40,236 nt of DNA from an uncultured Gammaproteobacteria bacterium (GTDB lineage Bacteria; Pseudomonadota; Gammaproteobacteria; Pseudomonadales; Pseudomonadaceae): contig CALZAE010000013.1 in the NCBI GenBank assembly GCA_945612235.1, positions 1 to 40,236 of the forward strand. Direction: 5' to 3'. Made by a program: the position numbers and the translations under genes. The notes beneath the pieces are model-generated. The model saw only the letters and a list, made by a program, of their open reading frames with translations, was not told the DNA's origin and searched no databases. Numbering within the stretch: the first letter of the stretch is position 1; every line of letters starts with the position of its first letter. Below are positions 27,054 to 34,467 of the stretch, piece after piece.

Positions 27054-28280
27054 ATGACACAGTTTTGGATTTACTCAGTGCTATTGCTGTTGGTGGCGCT
27101 ACTGTTATTGCTGGTGCCGGTTCTGCGTATTCGTAAGGATCAAACCGAAGAAGACCGTACTGCACTCAATATTGCCTTGTATGAAGAGCATATTGCAGAG
27201 CTTGAAGCGCAGCATGCCAGCGGTGCTTTGTCGGCTGAACAACTGGCAGAAGGACGCCTAGAGGCCGACCGTGAGCTGTTGGATGATACCGATGTAGGCC
27301 GTCCCAAGCAGAGTGCTAATTTAGGCAGCGCCTTGCCTTTAATTGCCGCCTTGTTGGTGCCGGTAGTGGGTTTGGGCTTGTACTTTCATTGGGGTTCAAG
27401 TGATAAAGTTGCTTTGACCTTAAGCTTAAAAGAGCAGCCTAAAACCGCTGAAGAGATGATCACCCGTCTTGAAGAAACCGTACGCCTGCAGCCTGACTCG
27501 GTGGATGCTTGGTATTTCTTAGCACGGACTTATATGGGTGAGCAGCGACCTAAAGAAGCCGCCAATGCTTATGAAAAGACCATTGAAATGGTGGGGCGTC
27601 AGCCTGATTTACTTGGGCAGTTAGCGCAAGCGCTGTACTTTGCCAATGGCAGTCAGTGGAGCAGTCAACTGCAAGACTTGGTGGATGAGGCATTAGCTCA
27701 AGATCCAAGCGAGGCGACCAGTTTAGGTTTGGTTGGTATTGCCGCTTTTGAAGAGCAGCGTTTTCAAGATGCGATTGATGCTTGGACACAATTGTTGAAA
27801 ACTATCGACCCGCAAGATCCATCTTATGCTGCAATTGAAACGGGCATTGAGCGTGCTCGTAACAGTTTGGCTGATAATCCGCAGTCATCTGCTGTGCCTA
27901 AGTCATCCGCGCCAAATAGTGATGCGGCAAGCGATAGTGATTACCAGTTGCGGGTGAATGTATCGATCAGTGCTGAGTTGGTAGAGCAAGTTGCCGCAAC
28001 TGACACTGTCTATGTGTTCGCACGTGCGGCTGATGGCCCGCCGATGCCACTGGCAGCTAAGCGTTTAACGGTTGCAGACTTGCCAGCGCAGTTGGTGCTG
28101 ACCGATGCTGATTCATTACTGCCACAGTTGAAACTGTCCAGTGTTGCGCAGTTAAAACTGCAAGTGAGCGTCTCAAACACCGATAATGCTATGGATGCGC
28201 AGTGGAGCAGTGCTTCGGTAGCTGTGGATGCAACTGACACACAGGCTCAGCATGTGTTAGTGGTTGATCAGAAGAAATAA
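27054..28280 (+). CDS. ccmI: Cytochrome c biogenesis TPR protein CcmI (CycH)
   Basis: 408 residues. Two membrane helices (about 3-24 and 90-110) flank a cytoplasmic loop with the family stretch EDRTALNIALYEEHIAELEA. The periplasmic part holds TPR repeats (DSVDAWYFLARTYMGEQRPK, then AANAYEKTIEMVG) and a C-terminal beta-rich domain. It acts as the apocytochrome c chaperone, binding the C-terminus of the substrate. Last gene of the operon, closed by a bidirectional terminator. AGGAT lies about 11 bases before the ATG. Confidence 0.94.
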   Translation: MTQFWIYSVLLLLVALLLLLVPVLRIRKDQTEEDRTALNIALYEEHIAELEAQHASGALSAEQLAEGRLEADRELLDDTDVGRPKQSANLGSALPLIAALLVPVVGLGLYFHWGSSDKVALTLSLKEQPKTAEEMITRLEETVRLQPDSVDAWYFLARTYMGEQRPKEAANAYEKTIEMVGRQPDLLGQLAQALYFANGSQWSSQLQDLVDEALAQDPSEATSLGLVGIAAFEEQRFQDAIDAWTQLLKTIDPQDPSYAAIETGIERARNSLADNPQSSAVPKSSAPNSDAASDSDYQLRVNVSISAELVEQVAATDTVYVFARAADGPPMPLAAKRLTVADLPAQLVLTDADSLLPQLKLSSVAQLKLQVSVSNTDNAMDAQWSSASVAVDATDTQAQHVLVVDQKK

Positions 28281-28297
28281 GCAGTATAGTTTGCGGT

Positions 28298-28336
28298 AAA
28301 AAAGCCACTGATGATGTATAAATCAGTGGCTTTTTT
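28298..28336. terminator. Bidirectional terminator between ccmI and greB
   Basis: AAAAAAGCCACTGAT (28298-28312) / ATCAGTGGCTTTTTT (28322-28336), a perfect 15-base-pair stem with A and T tracts on opposite sides. It can end both the ccm and the greB transcripts. Confidence 0.92.
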
Positions 28337-28365
28337 GTGTCGAGCTTGGAGTGTCACGTTATATG

Positions 28366-28863
28366 TTATTCGTAATCAATAGCAGTAATATAAAACTGTT
28401 GCTGACCGCTAGGTGTCAGCAGCACCACTTCGGCATCGAGTGACTTACCCAGTAAAGCACGAGCTAGCGGAGCGTCAATACTTATATATTGCTTGTGCAT
28501 GTCCAGTTCGTCCGCGCCCACAATCCGATAGCGTGATTCCTCGCCTTCTAGGTTCTCTAGGGTTACCCAGGCAGCAAAGTAAACTTTGTCTAAATCTATT
28601 GGCCGCTCGTCAATCACTTTAAGCTTTTCTAGGCGTTTAGTTAAAAAGCGTACGCGACTGTCGATTTCTCGTAACATTTTCTTGCCGTAGGTGTATTCAG
28701 CATTTTCCGATCGGTCGCCTTGCGCTGCTGCTTCGCTGACGCTTTGTGTGACTTGTGGGCGTTTTACGTGCCAGAGTTCATGTAACTCAGCACGCATGCG
28801 CGCCTCACCTGCGGGAGTGATTAGGGGAGTACCTTGTGCGCGGGGTGGACGATAACGACTCAA
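28366..28863 (-). CDS. greB: Transcription elongation factor GreB
   Basis: 165 residues from a TTG start. AGGAGG (28874-28869) sits 5 bases before the TTG, and no ATG is suitably placed. The N-terminal coiled coil carries the GreB hallmark QGDRSENAEYTYGKK, with the acidic tip DRSENAE that inserts into the RNA polymerase secondary channel, followed by the FKBP-like C-terminal domain (RIVGADELDMHKQYISIDAP, ending TAIDYE). It stimulates cleavage of backtracked transcripts. Convergent with ccmI. Confidence 0.95.
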   Translation of the reverse strand: MSRYRPPRAQGTPLITPAGEARMRAELHELWHVKRPQVTQSVSEAAAQGDRSENAEYTYGKKMLREIDSRVRFLTKRLEKLKVIDERPIDLDKVYFAAWVTLENLEGEESRYRIVGADELDMHKQYISIDAPLARALLGKSLDAEVVLLTPSGQQQFYITAIDYE

Positions 28864-28868
28864 TTGAT

Positions 28869-28874
28869 CCTCCT
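28869..28874 (-). promoter_or_regulatory. Perfect Shine-Dalgarno that fixes the greB TTG start
   Basis: AGGAGG on the minus strand at 5-base spacing from TTG at 28863-28861. The strong SD decides the rare start codon. Confidence 0.8.
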
Positions 28875-28897
28875 AAACTGTAAGACTGAATTATGGG

Positions 28898-31411
28898 TTA
28901 GTTGCCACGCAAAATCTGCAGCGGACTGCTGTTGAGCACCTGACGTGTACCGAGCATACCGACAGTGGTAATCAGTACAGCGCCCAATAGCGGCAAGCTG
29001 ATTAACCACAGGTGTGGTTGCCAAGCTAAGTCAAAGACTAAACGATACAGAATATAGCTGCTGATCTCGCAGCCAAGCCATGCTAATACGCCACTGCAGG
29101 CACCAATGAGGGCGAACTCATTGCGTTGTGATTGCAGCAAGAGTTGGCGTGAAGCACCGAGCGCCCGCACTAAAGCACCTTGCTGGATACGTTCGGTGAG
29201 CGTGCTATGCAGGCCGGCAATTAAGACGCTGACGCCTGCCGCTAAAACAAACAATAAGATCAACTCAATAGCTAAGGTCACTTGCGCCAAAATATTGCGC
29301 AGTTGGCGCAGTACAGCGTCAACTTGCAAAATGCTAATGCTAGGGAAAGCTTTCGCTAAATCTATACGCAGTTGCTCTGAGTGCTCAGGTAGGTAAAAGC
29401 TGGTCATATAGGTGTGGGCAACGCTAGTCATCGCTTGTGGGTCGAAAATAACAAAAAAGTTCGGCTGCATACTGTTCCAGTCGACGCTGCGTAGACTGCT
29501 GATCTGCGCTACATAATCAGTACCACCAATATGGAAGGTGAGTTGATCACCCACGGTGACGCCTAGTTTTTGCGCCAAATCATTTTCTACTGATACCTGA
29601 TAGGGTGCATTAGTATGGTTGTTTGCGGGATTGCCTTGCCACCAGTGTCCTGCTGTAATTTGATTGTCTTTGGGTAGTGCATCAGTCCAAGTGAGGTTGA
29701 GATCGCGCTGCAGAGTGCGCATCACATTGGCTTTCGGATCGATCAGTTGGGTTGCTGACTGGCCATTAATCTGCGTTAAGCGCCCGAGAATCACAGGGTA
29801 AAGTGGTGCGCTATGGCTGTTGATACTATTGAGTTGTGCGCTAAAGGCTGACTGTTCTGCAGGCAAAATATTAACCGCAAAGTGATTGGGTGCGTGCTCG
29901 GGCAGTTGCGCTTGCCAGTTGTCGAGTAGTTCGCTACGCAGCAATACAATCAGTGCCATCGACAGTAGAATCAAGGCAAATGCCATAATCTGACCGACAC
30001 TATTGAGCGGGTAACGCAGTAAATGCCCAAGGCTCAAACGCCAAGCTAAACTGCGCTTAGCCAACCAAAAACGTATGCTTTTTAGGGCAATAAACAAGGT
30101 GGTGCCTAATATTACTGCGGCTAATCCACCGCCTACTAACAGTGCGCTGGTCAGGCGCATATCCAGTTTAAGCTGCCACATTAAAATGGCTAGAGTGATA
30201 AATACCATGCCATAGAGCAGCCAAGTGGCTGGTGCAGTAGGTATTAAGTCACGGCGTAAGACTCGCAGTGGGGCAATACGCCCTAAGGCGATTAAAGGCG
30301 GTAAAGCAAAACCTGCGAGCATCACAATGCTGGTGCTAATGCCAGCCACAAAGGGCTTCCAACTGCCAGCAGGAATATCACTAGGCAATAAGCCTGCTAA
30401 GAGTTCAAACAAAGCAAGTTGCGCAAGCCAGCCCAGCAATGAGCCTAAGATGCTTGCGAGTAAGGCTAGCTGTAACAGTTGTAGGCAAAATAACCATAAG
30501 GTATGTCGGCGAGACAGGCCAAAACAACGCAGTAAAGCTGCTTGATCAAAACGCTGACGGGCAAAGCGACTGGCCGATAAAGCTACAGCCACACCTGCTA
30601 ATAAAATGGCTGCTAAGCTGGCCAGGTTTAAATAGCTGGCAGCCCGCTCTAAGGCGCTACTGACTTGTTGATTGCCATCGGCTAAGCCTTCGATACGTTG
30701 ATGAGGCAGCAGGTTGGCTTGTAAAGTTGTACGTAAGACGTCCAGGGCCTGTGCGTCGCCGCTCCACAATTGGCGATAGCTGGCACGACTGCCAGGTTGC
30801 AGTACATCAGCACTGGGTAAATCAGCGCTATTGATCATGGCACGCGGAGTAAAGCTGAGTAAGTTGCCAGCACGGTCAGGCTCATAAGTCAGGATGCGTG
30901 CAACACGAAAGATGCCAGCACCAATTTCAATGGTATCGCCAATGTTTAAGTTCAGGCCTGTTAGCAGTTGGTTATCGAGCCAAACCTCGCCTGATTGTGG
31001 ACGTCCACCGCTAAGCTCTTCTCCCGAGAGCTGTGTACGGCTGCGTAACATGCCGCGTAACGGATAGTTGTTATCCACCGCTTTAACACTGGCCAATTGT
31101 AAGTCATCATCAGTGGCGAGCATGCTCGCAAATTGTACGGTTTGCGAGCTTTTAAGCGATTGATCTTCTACCGCAGCCAGTTGTGCCGCACTGGGAGCTT
31201 CGCTACTGGATAATACCAAGTCCGCGGCTAAGAATTCGCCTGCGCTGAGTTGCATAGCTCCCTGCAGACGCTCTGCAAAGTGGCCAATAGTACTGCTGCT
31301 GGCCACAGCAATCATTAAAGCGAAAAATAAAATACGTAATTCAGAAGTGCGACGTTCACGCAGCAGTTGTTTGCTGGCAAGTTTCAAGAGCCCAAATAAG
31401 GTCAGTTGCAT
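28898..31411 (-). CDS. ABC transporter permease, FtsX/MacB type (YbbP-like)
   Basis: 837 residues. A basic N-terminus and first membrane helix (LRILFFALMIAVASSSTIGH) lead into a large periplasmic domain (about 50-240). A group of helices with FtsX-like segments follows, then a second periplasmic domain and a C-terminal helix set (LAIELILLFVLAAGVSVLIA) ending LNSSPLQILRGN. This double-FtsX architecture matches E. coli YbbP. The start overlaps the stop of the ATPase gene by 10 bases, so both form one transporter. Such MacB-type systems perform mechanotransmission or lipid/lipoprotein release; the substrate is unknown. Confidence 0.9.
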   Translation of the reverse strand: MQLTLFGLLKLASKQLLRERRTSELRILFFALMIAVASSSTIGHFAERLQGAMQLSAGEFLAADLVLSSSEAPSAAQLAAVEDQSLKSSQTVQFASMLATDDDLQLASVKAVDNNYPLRGMLRSRTQLSGEELSGGRPQSGEVWLDNQLLTGLNLNIGDTIEIGAGIFRVARILTYEPDRAGNLLSFTPRAMINSADLPSADVLQPGSRASYRQLWSGDAQALDVLRTTLQANLLPHQRIEGLADGNQQVSSALERAASYLNLASLAAILLAGVAVALSASRFARQRFDQAALLRCFGLSRRHTLWLFCLQLLQLALLASILGSLLGWLAQLALFELLAGLLPSDIPAGSWKPFVAGISTSIVMLAGFALPPLIALGRIAPLRVLRRDLIPTAPATWLLYGMVFITLAILMWQLKLDMRLTSALLVGGGLAAVILGTTLFIALKSIRFWLAKRSLAWRLSLGHLLRYPLNSVGQIMAFALILLSMALIVLLRSELLDNWQAQLPEHAPNHFAVNILPAEQSAFSAQLNSINSHSAPLYPVILGRLTQINGQSATQLIDPKANVMRTLQRDLNLTWTDALPKDNQITAGHWWQGNPANNHTNAPYQVSVENDLAQKLGVTVGDQLTFHIGGTDYVAQISSLRSVDWNSMQPNFFVIFDPQAMTSVAHTYMTSFYLPEHSEQLRIDLAKAFPSISILQVDAVLRQLRNILAQVTLAIELILLFVLAAGVSVLIAGLHSTLTERIQQGALVRALGASRQLLLQSQRNEFALIGACSGVLAWLGCEISSYILYRLVFDLAWQPHLWLISLPLLGAVLITTVGMLGTRQVLNSSPLQILRGN

Positions 31412-32085
31412 AATTGTTCCACCTGACGGCCACCTTCCAAGCGTAAATGTTGTTGGCAGCGATTGGCGAGTTTTTCATCGTGGGTGACTAAAACCAGTGT
31501 GGTGCCCAGTTCTTTATTCATTTCAAATAATAAATCACTGATGCTAGCACCGGTTTGGCTGTCGAGGTTGCCGGTAGGTTCATCAGCAAAGAGTACGTCT
31601 GGCTGCGTAGCAAAGGCCCGCGCTAAGGCCACACGCTGTTGTTCACCACCGGAGAGCAGGTTGACAGGGTGGCGTAAGCGTTGCTCAAGGCCCACGCGAA
31701 TCAAAAGTTCTGTGGCGCGTTGTTGTGGATTGGCGTGGCCAGCAAGTTCTAAAGGTAGCATCACATTTTCTAAGGCATTTAAACTGTCGAGTAAAAGAAA
31801 AGCCTGAAAAACAAAGCCAACATGTTGCGCGCGTACTGCGGCGCGCTGATCTTCATCTAAAGTATTTAAATGATGGTTTGCGAGTATGACTTCGCCGCTG
31901 CTGGGTAAGTCCAGTCCAGCCAGTAAGCCTAATAAAGTCGATTTACCTGAGCCGGAACGGCCTATAATAGCCAGTGAGTCGCCTTGCTGTAGTTCAAGGC
32001 AGACATCATCTAGGATCGTCAGTTGGCCTTCTGTTGAAGGTACCTTTTTGCTAAGGTTCTGGGCGCGAAGAATACTGTTAATCAT
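31402..32085 (-). CDS. ABC transporter ATPase, LolD/YbbA type
   Basis: 227 residues. Walker A GRSGSGKSTLLGLLAG, signature LLSGGEQQRVALARAFA, Walker B DVLFADEPTGNLD and H-loop LVTHDEKLA are all intact, and the N-terminus (LRAQNLSKKVPSTEGQLTIL) is of the MacB/LolD/YbbA group. It pairs with the permease downstream. It is divergent from tesA with only 10 bases between the two start codons, the same arrangement as ybbA/tesA in E. coli. Confidence 0.92.
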   Translation of the reverse strand: MINSILRAQNLSKKVPSTEGQLTILDDVCLELQQGDSLAIIGRSGSGKSTLLGLLAGLDLPSSGEVILANHHLNTLDEDQRAAVRAQHVGFVFQAFLLLDSLNALENVMLPLELAGHANPQQRATELLIRVGLEQRLRHPVNLLSGGEQQRVALARAFATQPDVLFADEPTGNLDSQTGASISDLLFEMNKELGTTLVLVTHDEKLANRCQQHLRLEGGRQVEQLCN

Positions 32086-32095
32086 GAGGGTTCCA

Positions 32096-32704
32096 ATGCG
32101 TCAATGGATAGCAACGATAGGTTTGATAGTGTTGTGTGTAACGGCTCAAGTACAAGCTGCAACTGTGTTGGTGGTGGGGGATAGTATCAGTGCTGCCTTT
32201 GGACTGGAAACACAACAAGGCTGGGTGGCTTTGTTGCAGCAACGTTTACAAGAGCAAAAGTCTGACTTACAGGTGGTGAATGCTTCAATCAGTGGTGATA
32301 CCACGGCCGGTGGTTTAGCGCGTTTTCCTGATTTGTTGGCGCAACACAAGCCTGAGTACGTGATTATAGAGTTAGGTGGTAATGACGGTTTGCGTGGGCT
32401 GTCACTCAAGCATATGGCAGTGAATCTCACCACTATGGTGCAAAAAGCTCAGCACAGTGATGCGCAGGTGTTGCTGCTGGGTATGCGTTTGCCTAGTAAT
32501 TATGGTCGACGTTATACCGAAGCTTTTTATAATGTGTATCAGAATATTGCTCAGCAAGAGCAGGTGGCATTGGTGGATTTTTTCTTGGAGGGGGTGGGCG
32601 GTGTTGATGGTATGATGCAGGCCGATGGTGTGCATCCGACGCAAGCAGCGCAAGCACAACTTTTAGAGAATGCCTGGCAAGGACTGAAGCCGATATTGCC
32701 TTAG
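32096..32704 (+). CDS. tesA: Multifunctional acyl-CoA thioesterase I / lysophospholipase TesA
   Basis: 202 residues from the ATG at 32096, with GAGGG 5 bases upstream. The long open frame upstream of this is antisense to the ABC gene and not used. A signal peptide ends near AQVQA (residue 21), so the enzyme is periplasmic. The SGNH blocks are complete: Ser30 in GDSISAAFG, Gly67 in SISGDTT, Asn96 in LGGNDGLRG, and Asp177/His180 in DGVHPT. It hydrolyses acyl-CoA, lysophospholipids and esters. Confidence 0.95.
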   Translation: MRQWIATIGLIVLCVTAQVQAATVLVVGDSISAAFGLETQQGWVALLQQRLQEQKSDLQVVNASISGDTTAGGLARFPDLLAQHKPEYVIIELGGNDGLRGLSLKHMAVNLTTMVQKAQHSDAQVLLLGMRLPSNYGRRYTEAFYNVYQNIAQQEQVALVDFFLEGVGGVDGMMQADGVHPTQAAQAQLLENAWQGLKPILP

Positions 32705-32806
32705 TTTCATTTTGGGTCATGACCTTGTGCTGAATAATATTTTTGCTGTGCACTGTTATAGTGGGCGACTTTCGGCTAATGTAGCGCGCGATTTTAGAGG
32801 CTCTAT

Positions 32807-33088
32807 ATGGCGCGTTTAATGTGGTCTTTACATGCATATCAGATTATTTTGCCAGATGAGCAACTGGATCTGTTCGCCTGTCAAAAAGAGTACGTGCATG
32901 CTGTCAATCGTCAGTTAGAGTTGGGGAGTCAGGCTGACCGTACCTTGTGTGGTAGCCTGTTACCAGCGCAGCCACATTGGCATACTTTAGAGCGTAAACT
33001 GTTGCGTGCTAAACAATTCTGCCCGCAGTGTCGCGAAGTGATTCAGGCGCAGCGCCAGCAAGCTAAACCAGGCTGGCGCTTCGCATAA
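32807..33088 (+). CDS. Small unknown protein with a CPQC motif
   Basis: 93 residues from the ATG at 32807, with AGAGG 6 bases upstream. It is rich in Trp, His and Gln. Cysteines lie at FACQ, TLCGS and FCPQC, so a small metal-binding or redox site is possible but not a recognised finger. No signal peptide or membrane helix is seen. It lies between tesA (102 bases upstream) and the L,D-transpeptidase. A TATAGT at 32757-32762 may be a -10, without a good -35. I do not recognise the family. Confidence 0.65.
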   Translation: MARLMWSLHAYQIILPDEQLDLFACQKEYVHAVNRQLELGSQADRTLCGSLLPAQPHWHTLERKLLRAKQFCPQCREVIQAQRQQAKPGWRFA

Positions 33089-33147
33089 GTCTTGCGCATA
33101 CTGCTCTATGCCGCAGTTATTCCAACTTGTCCCTTAGGGTTATTGTG

Positions 33148-34122
33148 ATGTTATTAAACATGCTAGCGCTGAAGTCTTTGCGTATGTGCAGTCTAAGTGT
33201 GCTGTTTTTTGCACCCTTTGCGACTGCGATTGAATTGCCATTACCACCGGCCGGTGATGATGTAGTCGGTGCGGTTGAAGTGATTCAAGCGCGTTATGAA
33301 GACACCTTTGCTGATTTGGGGAAAACTCACGACTTAGGCTATTTGGAAATGGTAGCTGCCAACCCGGGTGTGGATGCGTGGCTGCCAGGTGAAGGTACTG
33401 AGATTGTTTTGCCTAAGCGCTATATCTTGCCTCCAGGTCCGCGCGAAGGAGTAGTGATTAATCTGGCTGAGTATCGCCTGTATTATTACCCCAAAGATAA
33501 AGCTGTGGTGTACACCTATCCTTTAGGTATTGGGCGTGAAGGCTGGGACTCACCAATCAGTAATACTTCCATTACGGTTAAAACACCCAACCCAGGTTGG
33601 ACGCCGCCGCAGTCTATTTTGCGTGAACATGCTGAAGCAGGTGATCCATTGCCTGCCTATGTGCCGCCTGGTCCGGATAATCCGCTGGGGCCTTATAAGT
33701 TGACACTGGGTTTGCCGGGATACTTGATTCATGGCTCTAATAAGAAATTTGGTATTGGGATGCGTGTCAGTCATGGCTGCTTTCGTATGCTCAACCATAA
33801 CGTTTTAGAGTTGGCTGAGTTGGTTCCTGTGGGTGCTAAGGTGCGTATTATTAATGAGCCGTATAAATTTGGATTCGCTCAAGGGCAGTTGTACCTTGAA
33901 GCGCATGAGCCGCTGAATGACGAGGGTGAAACCTCTATTGTTGATAAGCATGCTGCAGTGGTGAATGAAATGCTCAAGCGTGATGATTTGCAAGGTTTAC
34001 AGTTGGATTGGGAGCGGGTGCGTGATGTTGTTGCCGCAGGTGAAGGTCTGCCAGAAGCGATCAGTGAGCCTGCTACTGTGGTGCACAATGATGCACGTAT
34101 AGCCCCGCAACCAAACATGTAA
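33148..34122 (+). CDS. L,D-transpeptidase (YkuD / ErfK-YbiS family)
   Basis: 324 residues from the ATG at 33148, with TAGGG 9 bases upstream; an upstream TTG would add 7 residues. The signal peptide ends near FATA (residue 27). A LysM-like region follows (YLEMVAANPGVDAWLPGEGT, then EIVLPKRYILP). The catalytic YkuD domain has His195 in HGSN and the SHGCFRM box with His209, Cys211 and Arg213. Such enzymes make 3-3 peptidoglycan cross-links or attach the lipoprotein Lpp/OprI to murein. The C-terminal ~60 residues are an extension of unknown role. Confidence 0.92.
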   Translation: MLLNMLALKSLRMCSLSVLFFAPFATAIELPLPPAGDDVVGAVEVIQARYEDTFADLGKTHDLGYLEMVAANPGVDAWLPGEGTEIVLPKRYILPPGPREGVVINLAEYRLYYYPKDKAVVYTYPLGIGREGWDSPISNTSITVKTPNPGWTPPQSILREHAEAGDPLPAYVPPGPDNPLGPYKLTLGLPGYLIHGSNKKFGIGMRVSHGCFRMLNHNVLELAELVPVGAKVRIINEPYKFGFAQGQLYLEAHEPLNDEGETSIVDKHAAVVNEMLKRDDLQGLQLDWERVRDVVAAGEGLPEAISEPATVVHNDARIAPQPNM

Positions 34123-34145
34123 ATACGTTAAATGAGTAAAATTGG

Positions 34146-34173
34146 TTGACAAAAAATAATATGGCCGTAGAAT
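34146..34173 (+). promoter_or_regulatory. Promoter of tRNA-Val
   Basis: TTGACA (34146-34151, perfect), 16-base spacer, TAGAAT (34168-34173, 5 of 6). The following ACGCGGCC is GC-rich, as in stringently controlled stable-RNA promoters. Confidence 0.75.
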
Positions 34174-34186
34174 ACGCGGCCATTGC

Positions 34187-34263
34187 AGGCACATAGCTCA
34201 GTTGGTTAGAGCACCACCTTGACATGGTGGGGGTCGTTGGTTCGAATCCAATTGTGCCTACCA
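34187..34263 (+). tRNA. tRNA-Val (anticodon GAC)
   Basis: 77 bases with encoded CCA. Acceptor AGGCACA/TGTGCCT is perfect, anticodon stem CCACC/GGTGG, loop TTGACAT giving GAC (reads GUC/GUU). It is a single tRNA gene with its own promoter and terminator. Confidence 0.97.
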
Positions 34264-34273
34264 AATTTAACAG

Positions 34274-34305
34274 AAGGTCGCCTCGTGCGGCCTTTTGTGT
34301 TTTTA
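34274..34305 (+). terminator. Terminator of tRNA-Val
   Basis: Stem AAGGTCGC (34274-34281) / GCGGCCTT (34287-34294) with one G-T pair, loop CTCGT, then a T-rich tract. Confidence 0.75.
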
Positions 34306-34347
34306 GCAGTTATATTAGCTGCAATCTTCCAGTGAATCCGGTTGTTA

Positions 34348-34447
34348 GAGGCGGGTTAAACCTTCTGCCGTTGTATGGCAGGCGAGCCTCAATATTAATC
34401 GCTCTTACTGGCTCATCCCAACCCATGTGACCTGTTGTAGGGGTCAC
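34348..34447 (+). promoter_or_regulatory. thrS leader: two tRNA-Thr anticodon-arm-like hairpins (candidate ThrRS operator)
   Basis: Distal arm: GAGGC (34348-34352) pairs with GCCTC (34386-34390); inside it CTGCC (34365-34369) / GGCAG (34377-34381) closes the 7-nt loop GTTGTAT. Proximal arm: GTGACCT (34427-34433) / GGGTCAC (34441-34447) closes the 7-nt loop GTTGTAG. In both loops positions 3-5, the anticodon positions, read UGU, preceded by U as at position 33 of a tRNA. The proximal arm ends 9 bases before the SD GAGGAGG (34457-34463). E. coli ThrRS represses its own translation by binding an operator with an anticodon-like arm near the ribosome site and a second arm farther upstream. Operation here is inferred. 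Confidence 0.65.
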
Positions 34448-34467
34448 CACTAGGCAGAGGAGGCGCC

